Assembly (NCBI RefSeq): GCF_014874095.1
Contig: NZ_JADBEB010000001.1
Location: forward strand, 8,990,001-9,054,000
Direction of reading: 5' to 3'
DNA length: 64,000 nt
DNA from: Plantactinospora soyae
GTDB taxonomy: Bacteria; Actinomycetota; Actinomycetes; Mycobacteriales; Micromonosporaceae
The notes under the pieces are model-generated. The model saw only the letters and a list, made by a program, of their open reading frames with translations, was not told where the DNA came from and did not search any database. Both the position numbers and the translations under genes were made by a program. The first letter of the stretch is position 1, and each line of letters opens with the position of its first letter. Shown here piece by piece: positions 56,940-64,000 of this stretch.

Positions 56940-59066
56940 TCACGCGTCCACCTCTTCGTCCTGCCGGTTCGCCGGTGTGCCGGGCGGCGGTTCCTCGTAC
57001 GCCCGCTCCCGTTCCCGCTCCGCCTCGGCCCGCTCGTACGCGGTGACCAGGGCGGCGTACCCGGGGGTGCTGCGCAGCAGCGTGGCATGGGTGCCCCGGC
57101 CGACCACCCGGCCGTGCTCGACGTAGACGACCTCGTCGGCCAGCGCGATGGTCGCCCGCCGGTACGCCACCACCAGGATCGACGCGCCCGGCGGCAGGGC
57201 GGCGGTGTCGGCATCGCCGGGGGTCGGGTCGGCCGCGGTCGACGGCGGCGGGGTATCCGGTGCGGTCGCTGGGGCGCGCAGCGCGGCCAGGATCGCCGCC
57301 TCCACCCTCGGGTCGACCGCGCTGGTGGCGTCGTCCAGCACCAGCAGCCGGGGCCGGCCGGCCAGTGCCCGGGCCAGGGTGAGCCGCTGCCGCTGGCCGC
57401 CGGACAGGGACGCGCCGCGCTCCCCGACCAGGGTGTCCAGCCCGTCCGGCAGAGCCGCCACGAACCCGTCCGCCTCGGCCAGTCGCAGCGCCGTCCACAC
57501 GTGGTCGTCGGTGATGCCCGCCCGGTCCAGGGTGATGTTGGCCCGGATGGTGTCGTCGAAGACGAACGGCACCTGGGCCACCAGTGCGGTGGTGTCGGCA
57601 AGCGAGGCAGCCGTCAGCGACCGGACGTCGACCCCGTCCAGGGTCACGGCCCCGGCGTCGGGGTCGACCAGCCGCACCGCGAGGGAGACGATCGTCGACT
57701 TGCCGGAACCGGTGGGGCCGACCAGTGCCACCGTACGACCGGCCGGAACGGTGAACGACACGTCGTGCAGTACCGGCACAGGCTCTGCGGGCGCGGACTC
57801 CGTCGGCACCGGCTCGACCGGTGCGGTCACCCCGGCACCCGGGGCGGGTTCGGTCGGGACGCTGGCCCCGGTCGAGTCGAATTCGTCGGCCGGGGCGGGC
57901 ACACCGACCGGCCGGGCCGCCGCCTCCGGCTCGGTCGACAGCCCCGGCTCGGCGGGTGCGGTGGCCGGAGCCGGCTCGGTCAGGGCGTAGCCGAAGTCGA
58001 CCCGCTCGAAGACGAGAGTGGCGGGGCCGCCCTCCCGCCGGTCCAGCGTCGTGTTCCCGTACGGCATCTCGCCGGTGGCGGTGAGCACGGCCTGCAACCG
58101 GTCCCAGCCGGCGACGCTGCGCGGCAGTTCGGCGAGCACCCAGCCGATCGCCCGGACCGGGAAGGCCAGCACCGTGAAGAGGAAGGCGACGCTGACGAGT
58201 TCGGTGATGGTGACCGCGCCCTGACCCAGCCGGACCGCGCCGACCAGCAGCACGGCGAGGGTGCCGAGGCTGGGCAGGGTCTCCAGCATCGGGTCGAAGA
58301 CTCCCCGCAGCCGGCCGACCGAGATCAACGCATCGCGCAGCTCACCGGCCTGCGCCGCGAACCGGGCCGTCTCCCGGGCCTCCTGGCCCATCGTCTTGAC
58401 CACCAGGGCACCGTCGAAGCTCTCGTGGGCGATCGCGCTGACCTCGGCGCGCATCTGCTGCGCCCGGGCCTGTCGGGGCGCCATCCGTCGGGAGTAGACG
58501 ACGTTCAGGGCGAAGAGTGCGGGGAAGATCGCGACCCCGACCAGGGCGAGCACCCAGTCGGTAACGAGCAGCGAGCCCATCGCCGCGACCAGCATCACCA
58601 GGGTGCCCACCGCGAAGGGCAGCGGCGCGATCGGGAACCAGGCCGCCTCGACGTCCGAGTTCGCGTTGGACAGCAGGGTGCCGGTGGCGTGCCGGTGGTG
58701 CCAGGAGAGCGGCAGCTCCAGGTAGCGGCGGGTGATCCGGCGCCGGTAACTGGCCTGTAGCCGGTACTGCATGAAGCCCGCGCCGATCCGGCGGCCGAAC
58801 ATCCCCAGCACCCGGCCGAGGCTGACCGCCAGCAGTGCGACGGCGCTCAGCACCACCGCCGTGGTGTCGGCCCGGCCGCTCTCCAGCGACGGCACCACCA
58901 CGTCTCCGACGACCGCGCCCACCACGTAGGCGCTGGCGATGATCAGCAGGCTGTAGAGCACGCTGCCGCCGACCGCGACCGAGAAGATCCGGGGCTCCTC
59001 GCGAACGGCGTGACCGAGGACCCGGATCCCCCTGATGAGCACGTCCCGGCTTGTCTTGCCCGCCAC
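56940..59066 (-). CDS. Heterodimeric ABC exporter, subunit with the degenerate ATP site
   Basis: 708 residues from GTG 59066 (GGGGGA upstream). Six-helix domain to about 330, then an NBD with Walker A LVGPTGSGKSTIVSLAV, consensus signature LSGGQRQRLTLARAL, Walker B LLVLDDATSAVDP with Asp instead of Glu, and H-loop VVAYRRATIAL with Tyr instead of His. A Pro/Glu/Ala-rich insert of about 70 residues interrupts the NBD between its first strands and Walker A, and another of about 30 residues lies after Walker B. With the LSVGE motif of the partner, all losses fall on one of the two ATP sites. Confidence 0.92.
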   Translation of the reverse strand: MAGKTSRDVLIRGIRVLGHAVREEPRIFSVAVGGSVLYSLLIIASAYVVGAVVGDVVVPSLESGRADTTAVVLSAVALLAVSLGRVLGMFGRRIGAGFMQYRLQASYRRRITRRYLELPLSWHHRHATGTLLSNANSDVEAAWFPIAPLPFAVGTLVMLVAAMGSLLVTDWVLALVGVAIFPALFALNVVYSRRMAPRQARAQQMRAEVSAIAHESFDGALVVKTMGQEARETARFAAQAGELRDALISVGRLRGVFDPMLETLPSLGTLAVLLVGAVRLGQGAVTITELVSVAFLFTVLAFPVRAIGWVLAELPRSVAGWDRLQAVLTATGEMPYGNTTLDRREGGPATLVFERVDFGYALTEPAPATAPAEPGLSTEPEAAARPVGVPAPADEFDSTGASVPTEPAPGAGVTAPVEPVPTESAPAEPVPVLHDVSFTVPAGRTVALVGPTGSGKSTIVSLAVRLVDPDAGAVTLDGVDVRSLTAASLADTTALVAQVPFVFDDTIRANITLDRAGITDDHVWTALRLAEADGFVAALPDGLDTLVGERGASLSGGQRQRLTLARALAGRPRLLVLDDATSAVDPRVEAAILAALRAPATAPDTPPPSTAADPTPGDADTAALPPGASILVVAYRRATIALADEVVYVEHGRVVGRGTHATLLRSTPGYAALVTAYERAEAERERERAYEEPPPGTPANRQDEEVDA

Positions 59067-59272
59067 ACTGTCCCCCGCCGTAAGCCTTCTTCGTCAACCT
59101 CATCCTTACCGATCGGGCCGAGTGATGACGAACCGATTGGCGCTGGTCGTACCGGTCCGGACCTGATTGTGTCTGCTGTCACAGGGCCGTACGCCGCTCG
59201 GAGCGGACCGGCCGCCCGGACCTACCCGAATCGCGGCGCGCCGGCAGCGGCATCAGCACTTACGATCAAGAC

Positions 59273-59902
59273 ATGCCCCGCTACGCGGAATCCGAGCGCC
59301 GATCGCTGGCCGACCTCCTCCTGGCCCTTGGACCCGACGCGCCGACGATCATCCCGGACTGGGCCGCCCGGGACCTCGTCGCACACCTGGTGATCCGGGA
59401 ACGGCGGCCCGACGCGGCGGCCGGAATCCTGCTCCGCCCATTCCGTACCCACACCGACCGGGTGCAGGCCGCGACGGCGGCGAAGCCCTACCCCGGCGTG
59501 GTCGACCTGTTCCGCAGCCCGCCGCGCTGGAGCCCGATGACCCTGCCGCCGATGGACGAGTTGGCCAACCTGACCGAGTTCTTCGTGCACCACGAGGACC
59601 TGCGCCGGGCGCAACCCGGCTGGCAGCCCCGGGAGCTTTCCGAGGGGCACCGGGCAGCGCTGTGGAGGCGGGTACCCGCGCTGGCCCGGATGGTGCTGCG
59701 CCGCTTCCCGGCCGCCCTGCTCATCCAGGCGCCCGACCACGGCGAGGCGTCGGTCGGGGCCGGCGGCGACCAGGTCAGACTGGTCGGCGCGCCGGGCGAG
59801 CTGACGATGTTCCTGTTCGGCCGGCAGCGCGTCGCCCGGGTGCAACTGGTCGGGCCCCCCGCCCTCACCGACCGGCTGCGGACCGCGAGGCTCGGGGTCT
59901 GA
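59273..59902 (+). CDS. TIGR03085-like metal-binding protein (DinB/maleylpyruvate isomerase fold)
   Basis: 209 residues: MPRYAESERRSLADLLLALG, TIIPDWAARDLVAHLVIRER and LTEFFVHHEDLRRAQPGW. Conserved His residues in HLVIRE and FFVHHEDLRR fit the metal site of this actinobacterial four-helix family, which often acts in thiol-dependent reactions. No partner gene adjacent. Divergent from the ABC exporter. Confidence 0.85.
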   Translation: MPRYAESERRSLADLLLALGPDAPTIIPDWAARDLVAHLVIRERRPDAAAGILLRPFRTHTDRVQAATAAKPYPGVVDLFRSPPRWSPMTLPPMDELANLTEFFVHHEDLRRAQPGWQPRELSEGHRAALWRRVPALARMVLRRFPAALLIQAPDHGEASVGAGGDQVRLVGAPGELTMFLFGRQRVARVQLVGPPALTDRLRTARLGV

Positions 59903-59914
59903 GGGCCGGCCGGT

Positions 59915-60421
59915 CTAGTCGTCGTTCTTCTTCCAGGTCGGCACGGGCCGGCCGGCGATGCACTCCACCTCCACCTCGATCCGCTGGTCCGAGCCGTGGA
60001 AGGTCACCTCGGCGTCGTCGTCCGGCCCCCGCTCGACCTCTCCGACCCGGTAGCCCTGGGCCGGCGTCCACGAGGCCAGCCACACGGTCCGGCCGTCGCA
60101 CTCGGCCACCACGGTGCCGCCGGGGGTGGAGAGCAGCTGGCGTGGACCGTGCCCGGTGCCGCCCGGAGCCGGCGTACCCGGACCCGGGGAGCCGGTGGTG
60201 GCCCCCGGCGACGTCGGAGTGCCCGGGGACGTCGCGGGACCCGGACCGGCGGACGCGGAGCTGGCCGCCAGCGCCCGCGCCACCTCGTCCGGGCTGCGCA
60301 CCTCACCCGCCGGCCCGGTGAGGCCGGCCCCGATCACCTGTACGGCCGCCAGCCCGGTGCCGGTCGCGGCCAACGCGGCGAGCAGCCAACCGGCCACCGC
60401 GAACCCGGTACGTCGACGCAT
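59915..60421 (-). CDS. Membrane-anchored protein of unknown function
   Basis: 168 residues. One N-terminal hydrophobic helix (FAVAGWLLAALAATGTGLAA), a Pro/Ser/Thr/Gly linker (SPGTPTSPGATTGSPGPG), then a small extracellular beta domain with two Cys (TVVAECDGRTVWLASWTP; EVEVECIAGRPVPTW) that could form a disulfide. It is divergent from the two-component system across the TTAACC-N5-TTAG motif, so it may be one of its targets. Confidence 0.75.
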   Translation of the reverse strand: MRRRTGFAVAGWLLAALAATGTGLAAVQVIGAGLTGPAGEVRSPDEVARALAASSASAGPGPATSPGTPTSPGATTGSPGPGTPAPGGTGHGPRQLLSTPGGTVVAECDGRTVWLASWTPAQGYRVGEVERGPDDDAEVTFHGSDQRIEVEVECIAGRPVPTWKKNDD

Positions 60422-60465
60422 CGTCCGATCATGCCCGTCCGGTCGTTAAGAGCGGAGCCGGTGGA

Positions 60466-60482
60466 CCCTAAGGGAAGGTTAA
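60466..60482. promoter_or_regulatory. Candidate response-regulator site, TTAACC-N5-TTAGGG
   Basis: Read on the - strand, TTAACC and TTAGGG are spaced at an 11-bp pitch, the geometry OmpR-type regulators prefer. It lies 45 bases before the response-regulator gene and upstream of the divergent 60421 gene. A related pair, TTTACC-N5-TTAGCA, precedes the PepSY gene. Confidence 0.5.
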
Positions 60483-60527
60483 CGCCGCTGTCCCGATCCG
60501 GGGTCCACCGGCCGTCGTCGGGTTACC

Positions 60528-61229
60528 GTGCCTGGTGTGGCGCGCCTACTGCTGATCGAGGACGACCCGGCCATCCGTACGCCGCTGCTGCGCGCGCTGC
60601 GTGAGCGGGGGCACGCCGTCGCGGCTGTCCAGACCGCGATGACCGGACTGCAGAGGGTGCTCGACGACCGGCCCGACCTCGTCGTACTCGATCTGGGTCT
60701 GCCCGACCTGGACGGTCTGGAACTGCTCAGGATGCTGCGCGCGGTGAACAGCACCCCGGTGATCATCGCGACCGCCCGGGACGAGGAGAGCGAGATCATC
60801 CGAGGGCTGGACGCGGGCGCCGACGACTACGTGGTGAAGCCGTTCACGGCCGCCCAGCTCGACGCCCGGATCCGGGCGGTACTCCGGCGCGGTACCGGTC
60901 CGGCGAGCGGTCCGGCCCCGCTGACCGTCGGCGAGCTGCGGGTCGACCCGGGAGCCCGGCAGGCCAGCCTCTCCGGTGTCCCGCTCGAACTGACCCCCCG
61001 GGAGTTCGACCTGCTGCACCACCTGGCCAGCCGGGCCGGTCGGGTGGTCAGCAAACGCGAACTGCTGACCGAGGTGTGGCAGCTGCCGTACGGCGGCGCG
61101 GACAAGACGGTGGACGTACACCTGTCCTGGTTGCGCCGCAAGCTCGGCGAGACCGCCCAACGCCCCCGGTACCTGCACACCGTGCGCGGGGTCGGGGTCC
61201 GGCTCGACGTACCCGGGGCCGGATCGTGA
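60528..61229 (+). CDS. OmpR-family response regulator
   Basis: 233 residues. Receiver domain: acidic pair in LLLIEDDPAIRT, phospho-acceptor Asp in DLVVLDLGLPDLDGLE, Lys in DDYVVKPFTAAQLDAR. The C-terminal winged helix has LELTPREFDLLHHLASRAGR, LLTEVWQLPYGGADKTVDVH and LSWLRRKLG. GTG 60528 or the GTG at 60537 starts it. The stop overlaps the kinase start (GTGA). Confidence 0.94.
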   Translation: MPGVARLLLIEDDPAIRTPLLRALRERGHAVAAVQTAMTGLQRVLDDRPDLVVLDLGLPDLDGLELLRMLRAVNSTPVIIATARDEESEIIRGLDAGADDYVVKPFTAAQLDARIRAVLRRGTGPASGPAPLTVGELRVDPGARQASLSGVPLELTPREFDLLHHLASRAGRVVSKRELLTEVWQLPYGGADKTVDVHLSWLRRKLGETAQRPRYLHTVRGVGVRLDVPGAGS

Positions 61230-62557
61230 GGCGCCGGTTGACCCTGCTGGTCGCCGCCACCACCTGCCTGGTGCTGGTCGCCTTCCTCGTCCCGCTCGCC
61301 GTGCTGCTGCGCACCGTCGCCGCCGACCGGGCCGTGGTGGCGGCCACCGCCGACGTACAGGGCCTGGTTCCGCTGGTCGGCACGACCGACCTGGACGGCC
61401 TGCGGCTCGCCGCCGAGCAGGTCGGCGCGGCGGCAGACCGGCCGGTCACCGTCTTCCTGCCGGACGGTTCGGCGCTCGGCACCGGGGCACCGCGTACCGA
61501 CGGGGTGGAGCTGGCGGCCCGAGGTGAGAGTCTCACCGTGGCCCGGCCGGACGGCCGGGAGATCCTGGTCGCCGTGCAGGGCCGGCCGGACGGTACGGCG
61601 GTGATCCGCACCTTCGTACCCGACAGCGACCTGACCCCGGGGGTCTACCGGTCCTGGCTGGTCCTGGCCGGGCTCGGGCTGGCGCTGCTGCTGCTCGGTC
61701 TCGCCGTCGCGGACCGGCTGGCGCGTTCGCTGGTCGCCCCGATCACCGAACTCGCGGCGGTCTCGCACCGGCTGGCGCGGGCGGAACTGACCGCTCGGGC
61801 CCGGCCGTCCGGCCCGCCGGAGCTGCGTGCCGTGGCGACCGCGCTCAACCATCTGGCCACCCGGATCCAGGAACTGCTGCGGGAGGAACGCGAGCAGCTC
61901 GCCGACCTGTCGCACCGGCTCCGTACGCCGCTGACGGCGTTGCGGTTGGAGTCCGAGTCGCTGACCGACCCGCAGGAGGCCGCCCGGGTCACCGAGCAGG
62001 TCGACGCGGTGGAACGGGCGGTCACCGGGCTGATCCGGCTGGCCCGGCGGCGCGCCGCCGAGGGCGGTGGCGAGCCGGCCTGTGACGCCACGACGGTGGT
62101 CCGGGAGCGGGTCACGTTCTGGTCGGTGCTGGCCGAGGACACCGGCCGGCAGGTCGTCCTCGACCTGGCCGACCGGCCACTGCCGGTACGGCTACCGGCC
62201 GACGAACTCGCCGCGGTGCTGGACGCCCTGCTCGGCAACGTCTTCGCGCACACGCCGGACGGGGTCGACTTCGCCGTGACGCTGGTCCCCGGTCCCGCCG
62301 GCGGCGCCCTGCTGACCGTCGCCGACGCCGGCCCCGGACTGCCGTCGACCCTGGTCGACCCGGCGGCGCTGGTGGAGCGGGGGGCGAGCGCCGCCGGGTC
62401 GACCGGTCTCGGCCTGGACATCGCCCGCCGGGCCGCCCGGGCCAGCGGGGGTCACCTCGATCTCTCCACCGGCGGCGACGGCGGGGCACGGGTCGCGCTC
62501 ACGCTCGGGCCGCCGGTCCTCGCCCCGACCCCGAGGCGTGGGGTCGGGGCGACCTGA
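61226..62557 (+). CDS. Sensor histidine kinase
   Basis: 443 residues from GTG 61226, overlapping the regulator stop. TM1 (LTLLVAATTCLVLVAFLVPL), an extracytoplasmic domain of about 110 residues, TM2 (WLVLAGLGLALLLLGLAV), HAMP (ARSLVAPITELAAVSHRLAR), H-box REQLADLSHRLRTPLTALRL with the phospho-His, N-box LDALLGNVFAHTPDG, and G-boxes VADAGPGLP and STGLGLDIARRAARASGG. The stimulus is unknown; a PepSY protein follows and may be its output. Confidence 0.93.
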   Translation: MRRRLTLLVAATTCLVLVAFLVPLAVLLRTVAADRAVVAATADVQGLVPLVGTTDLDGLRLAAEQVGAAADRPVTVFLPDGSALGTGAPRTDGVELAARGESLTVARPDGREILVAVQGRPDGTAVIRTFVPDSDLTPGVYRSWLVLAGLGLALLLLGLAVADRLARSLVAPITELAAVSHRLARAELTARARPSGPPELRAVATALNHLATRIQELLREEREQLADLSHRLRTPLTALRLESESLTDPQEAARVTEQVDAVERAVTGLIRLARRRAAEGGGEPACDATTVVRERVTFWSVLAEDTGRQVVLDLADRPLPVRLPADELAAVLDALLGNVFAHTPDGVDFAVTLVPGPAGGALLTVADAGPGLPSTLVDPAALVERGASAAGSTGLGLDIARRAARASGGHLDLSTGGDGGARVALTLGPPVLAPTPRRGVGAT

Positions 62558-62568
62558 CGATCGCGGTC

Positions 62569-62585
62569 TTTACCTCGGCTTAGCA
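62569..62585 (+). promoter_or_regulatory. Candidate response-regulator site before the PepSY gene
   Basis: TTTACC (62569-62574) and TTAGCA (62580-62585) at an 11-bp pitch, about 90 bases upstream of the PepSY start. It resembles the TTAACC-N5-TTAGGG pair before the response regulator. Confidence 0.4.
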
Positions 62586-62671
62586 TTCCCACAGCGCGCC
62601 GCTATCCCCCGTCCGGCGAACCTTCCCAGGACAACACCGAACAGAGTGTTCGAGGTTCGAGGAGGACTGTG

Positions 62672-63199
62672 ATGCGGCGCAAGACGCTGATCCTGAGCAT
62701 CGGTGGCGCGCTGGCCGCTGCCGCCGTCGTCGGTACCGCGATCGGTGCCAGCGCGGCGGAGGGCGAACGGCAGGGGCTCGGGCTGGCGCCGTTGGCCACC
62801 ACAGCCGCCACCACCGATCCGACCGGCACACCCGGCACCGGTCCGTCCGGTACGCCGACGAGCGGCCCCACCGGCACGCCCGGCGGTACGCCGACGGGTT
62901 CGCCGACAGGCTCACCGGGCGCGACCGGCGGTACGGCGGTCAGCTCCGAGCGGGCCGTCGAGATCGCGCTGGCCAGCGCGGGCGGCGGCCAGCTCGACGA
63001 GGTCGAGCGGGAGCAGGAGCACGGCCGGACGGTGTGGAGTGTGGAACTGGTCAAGGACGGCGGGGAGGTCGAGGTCGACGTGGACGCGACCACCGGCGAA
63101 GTCGTCAAGACCGAGCGTGACGACAAGGACGACGACTCCGACGACGACAAGGGTTCCGACGACCGGGACGACGACGATGACGACGGTGACGACGACTGA
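62672..63199 (+). CDS. Secreted PepSY-domain protein with acidic tail
   Basis: 175 residues from ATG 62672 (AGGAGG six bases upstream; an adjacent GTG is less likely). Signal peptide (LILSIGGALAAAAVVGTAIG, ASAA cleavage), a Thr/Pro/Gly linker with GTPTGSPTGSP repeats, one PepSY domain (AVEIALASAGGGQLDEVERE, TVWSVELVKDGGEVEVDVDA), then a run of about 25 mostly Asp residues at the C-terminus that could bind calcium or other cations. It follows the kinase gene and its promoter has a motif like that of the regulator. Confidence 0.85.
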   Translation: MRRKTLILSIGGALAAAAVVGTAIGASAAEGERQGLGLAPLATTAATTDPTGTPGTGPSGTPTSGPTGTPGGTPTGSPTGSPGATGGTAVSSERAVEIALASAGGGQLDEVEREQEHGRTVWSVELVKDGGEVEVDVDATTGEVVKTERDDKDDDSDDDKGSDDRDDDDDDGDDD

Positions 63200-63314
63200 T
63201 TGCTGCGACAGCCCGTAGTGCCACCCACCGCCCGCTGGCGTCGTCCAGCGGGCGGTGGACGGTTTCCGGCGCGCGCGGCGTCGCTGTCGGCCGGCACTGT
63301 TAACCTTCGCCGCC

Positions 63315-64000
63315 ATGGAATCCGGGAACGGCCAGGACACGCTGCGGGAGCAGGTCGAGACGTACGTCCGGCTGCAGGTCGCCATCGGCGAGCGGCCGTA
63401 CGCCGCGATCGTCGACGGTGCCGTGGAGTACCTCGACGACGTGGAGGACGAGGAAACCGTCGAGGCGCTGGCCCGGGAGGTGGCCGCGGTGGAGTTCGCC
63501 GCGCACGCCACCGCCCAGGCGCAGTGGCCCGAGGTCAGCGATGCCGACCGGCTCACGCTCGCCTTCCGCGCCCTGGACGTGGCCGGGATCGTCGCCCGGG
63601 AGGCGTTCACCTGTTGTCAGAACTGTGGACTGGCCGAAATCGGCGCGGAGGTCGCCGACGGCGAGACGCCCCGGGGGTACGCCTTCTACCACCAGCAGGA
63701 CGCGGAGCACGGCGCCGACGGTGCGAGCCTGCACGTCGCGTACGGGCTCTTCGGGCAGCCGCCCTCGGCCGAGATCGGCGCCGAGGTGGCGGCGGCGCTC
63801 CGCGAGCAGGGGCTGCCGGTCCACTGGACCGGTGACCTCGGCCAACGGATATCCGTGCCGCTGACCTGGTGGCGGCGGCGTACCGGTCGGCTGGCGGCGG
63901 TCCCGCCCACAGTGGACGACGACGTGGAGGTCGAGATCGAACTGCTCGACGCCTGGACCGGGCGGTACGCCCCGACCGACGGTCCGATCGCCGCCACCTG
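63315..64000 (+). CDS. DUF6891-like protein (5' part; runs off the window)
   Basis: At least 228 residues from ATG 63315, still open at the window end. Reads MESGNGQDTLREQVETYVRL, an acidic helix DDVEDEETVEALAREVAAVE, then FTCCQNCGLAEIGAEVADGE with a Cys cluster and RGYAFYHQQDAEHGADGASL. The Cys and His pattern and YAFYHQQD fit the DUF6891 type; function unknown. No Shine-Dalgarno is evident, so it may be leaderless. Confidence 0.75.
   Translation, partial: MESGNGQDTLREQVETYVRLQVAIGERPYAAIVDGAVEYLDDVEDEETVEALAREVAAVEFAAHATAQAQWPEVSDADRLTLAFRALDVAGIVAREAFTCCQNCGLAEIGAEVADGETPRGYAFYHQQDAEHGADGASLHVAYGLFGQPPSAEIGAEVAAALREQGLPVHWTGDLGQRISVPLTWWRRRTGRLAAVPPTVDDDVEVEIELLDAWTGRYAPTDGPIAAT

Overview
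The window is one contiguous piece of a high-GC actinobacterial chromosome. Codon third positions are almost all G or C, GTG starts are common, and neighbouring genes often overlap by GTGA or ATGA. Two copies of a hairpin repeat built on AAGGAAGGG...CCCTTCCTT sit at gene ends; I recall this kind of element from Micromonosporaceae. Together with AfsR/SARP regulators, glucosyl-3-phosphoglycerate synthase and a hisI-trp-lgt gene order, this points to a Micromonospora-like organism. The family assignment is inference, since no rRNA or tRNA gene is present.

Layout. 1-3.8 kb: an FtsK/SpoIIIE-type ATPase with a small membrane partner. 4-6.2 kb: gpgS with a GT4 glycosyltransferase. 6.4-10.5 kb: a Gfo/Idh/MocA plus MDR dehydrogenase pair, then a DrrAB-like ABC exporter. 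11-18 kb: a SARP/NB-ARC/TPR regulator, a VWA-domain protein and a second Gfo/Idh oxidoreductase. 18-20.4 kb: a GH29 fucosidase divergent from a TetR regulator across a clear operator. 20.5-25.4 kb: an accessory island with lower GC, containing broken genes, an MFS pump, an AlpA-like DNA-binding protein, small orphan genes and a truncated LysE-type fragment. 25.4-31.8 kb: gltD/gltB. 31.9-36 kb: a GNAT protein, a secreted M14 peptidase and a FAS1 lipoprotein. 36-40 kb: a second SARP-like regulator swollen by tandem repeats. 40-51.4 kb: an FAD monooxygenase, lgt, trpA, trpB, two tandem 21-codon minicistrons, trpC, a trp-associated membrane protein, trpE, an NTase-HisI ORF and an aldo/keto reductase. 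51.7-54 kb: an ABC-2 exporter with its TetR regulator and paired operators. 54-59 kb: a DUF2470 gene behind a 35-bp palindrome and a heterodimeric ABC exporter. 59-63.2 kb: a TIGR03085-like protein, a secreted protein, a two-component system and its likely PepSY target. The window ends inside a DUF6891-like gene.

Most genes are housekeeping or common actinobacterial accessory genes. The most unusual structures are small. They are the ATGA-chained minicistrons formed by a 62-bp tandem duplication between trpC and trpB, a similar duplicated start site in front of the Gfo/Idh gene, a hairpin repeat that supplies the stop codon of the gene before it, and repeat-expanded coding tails and linkers in lgt, the second SARP and an ABC ATPase. 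I saw no complete phage, no CRISPR array and no obvious new multi-gene defence system.
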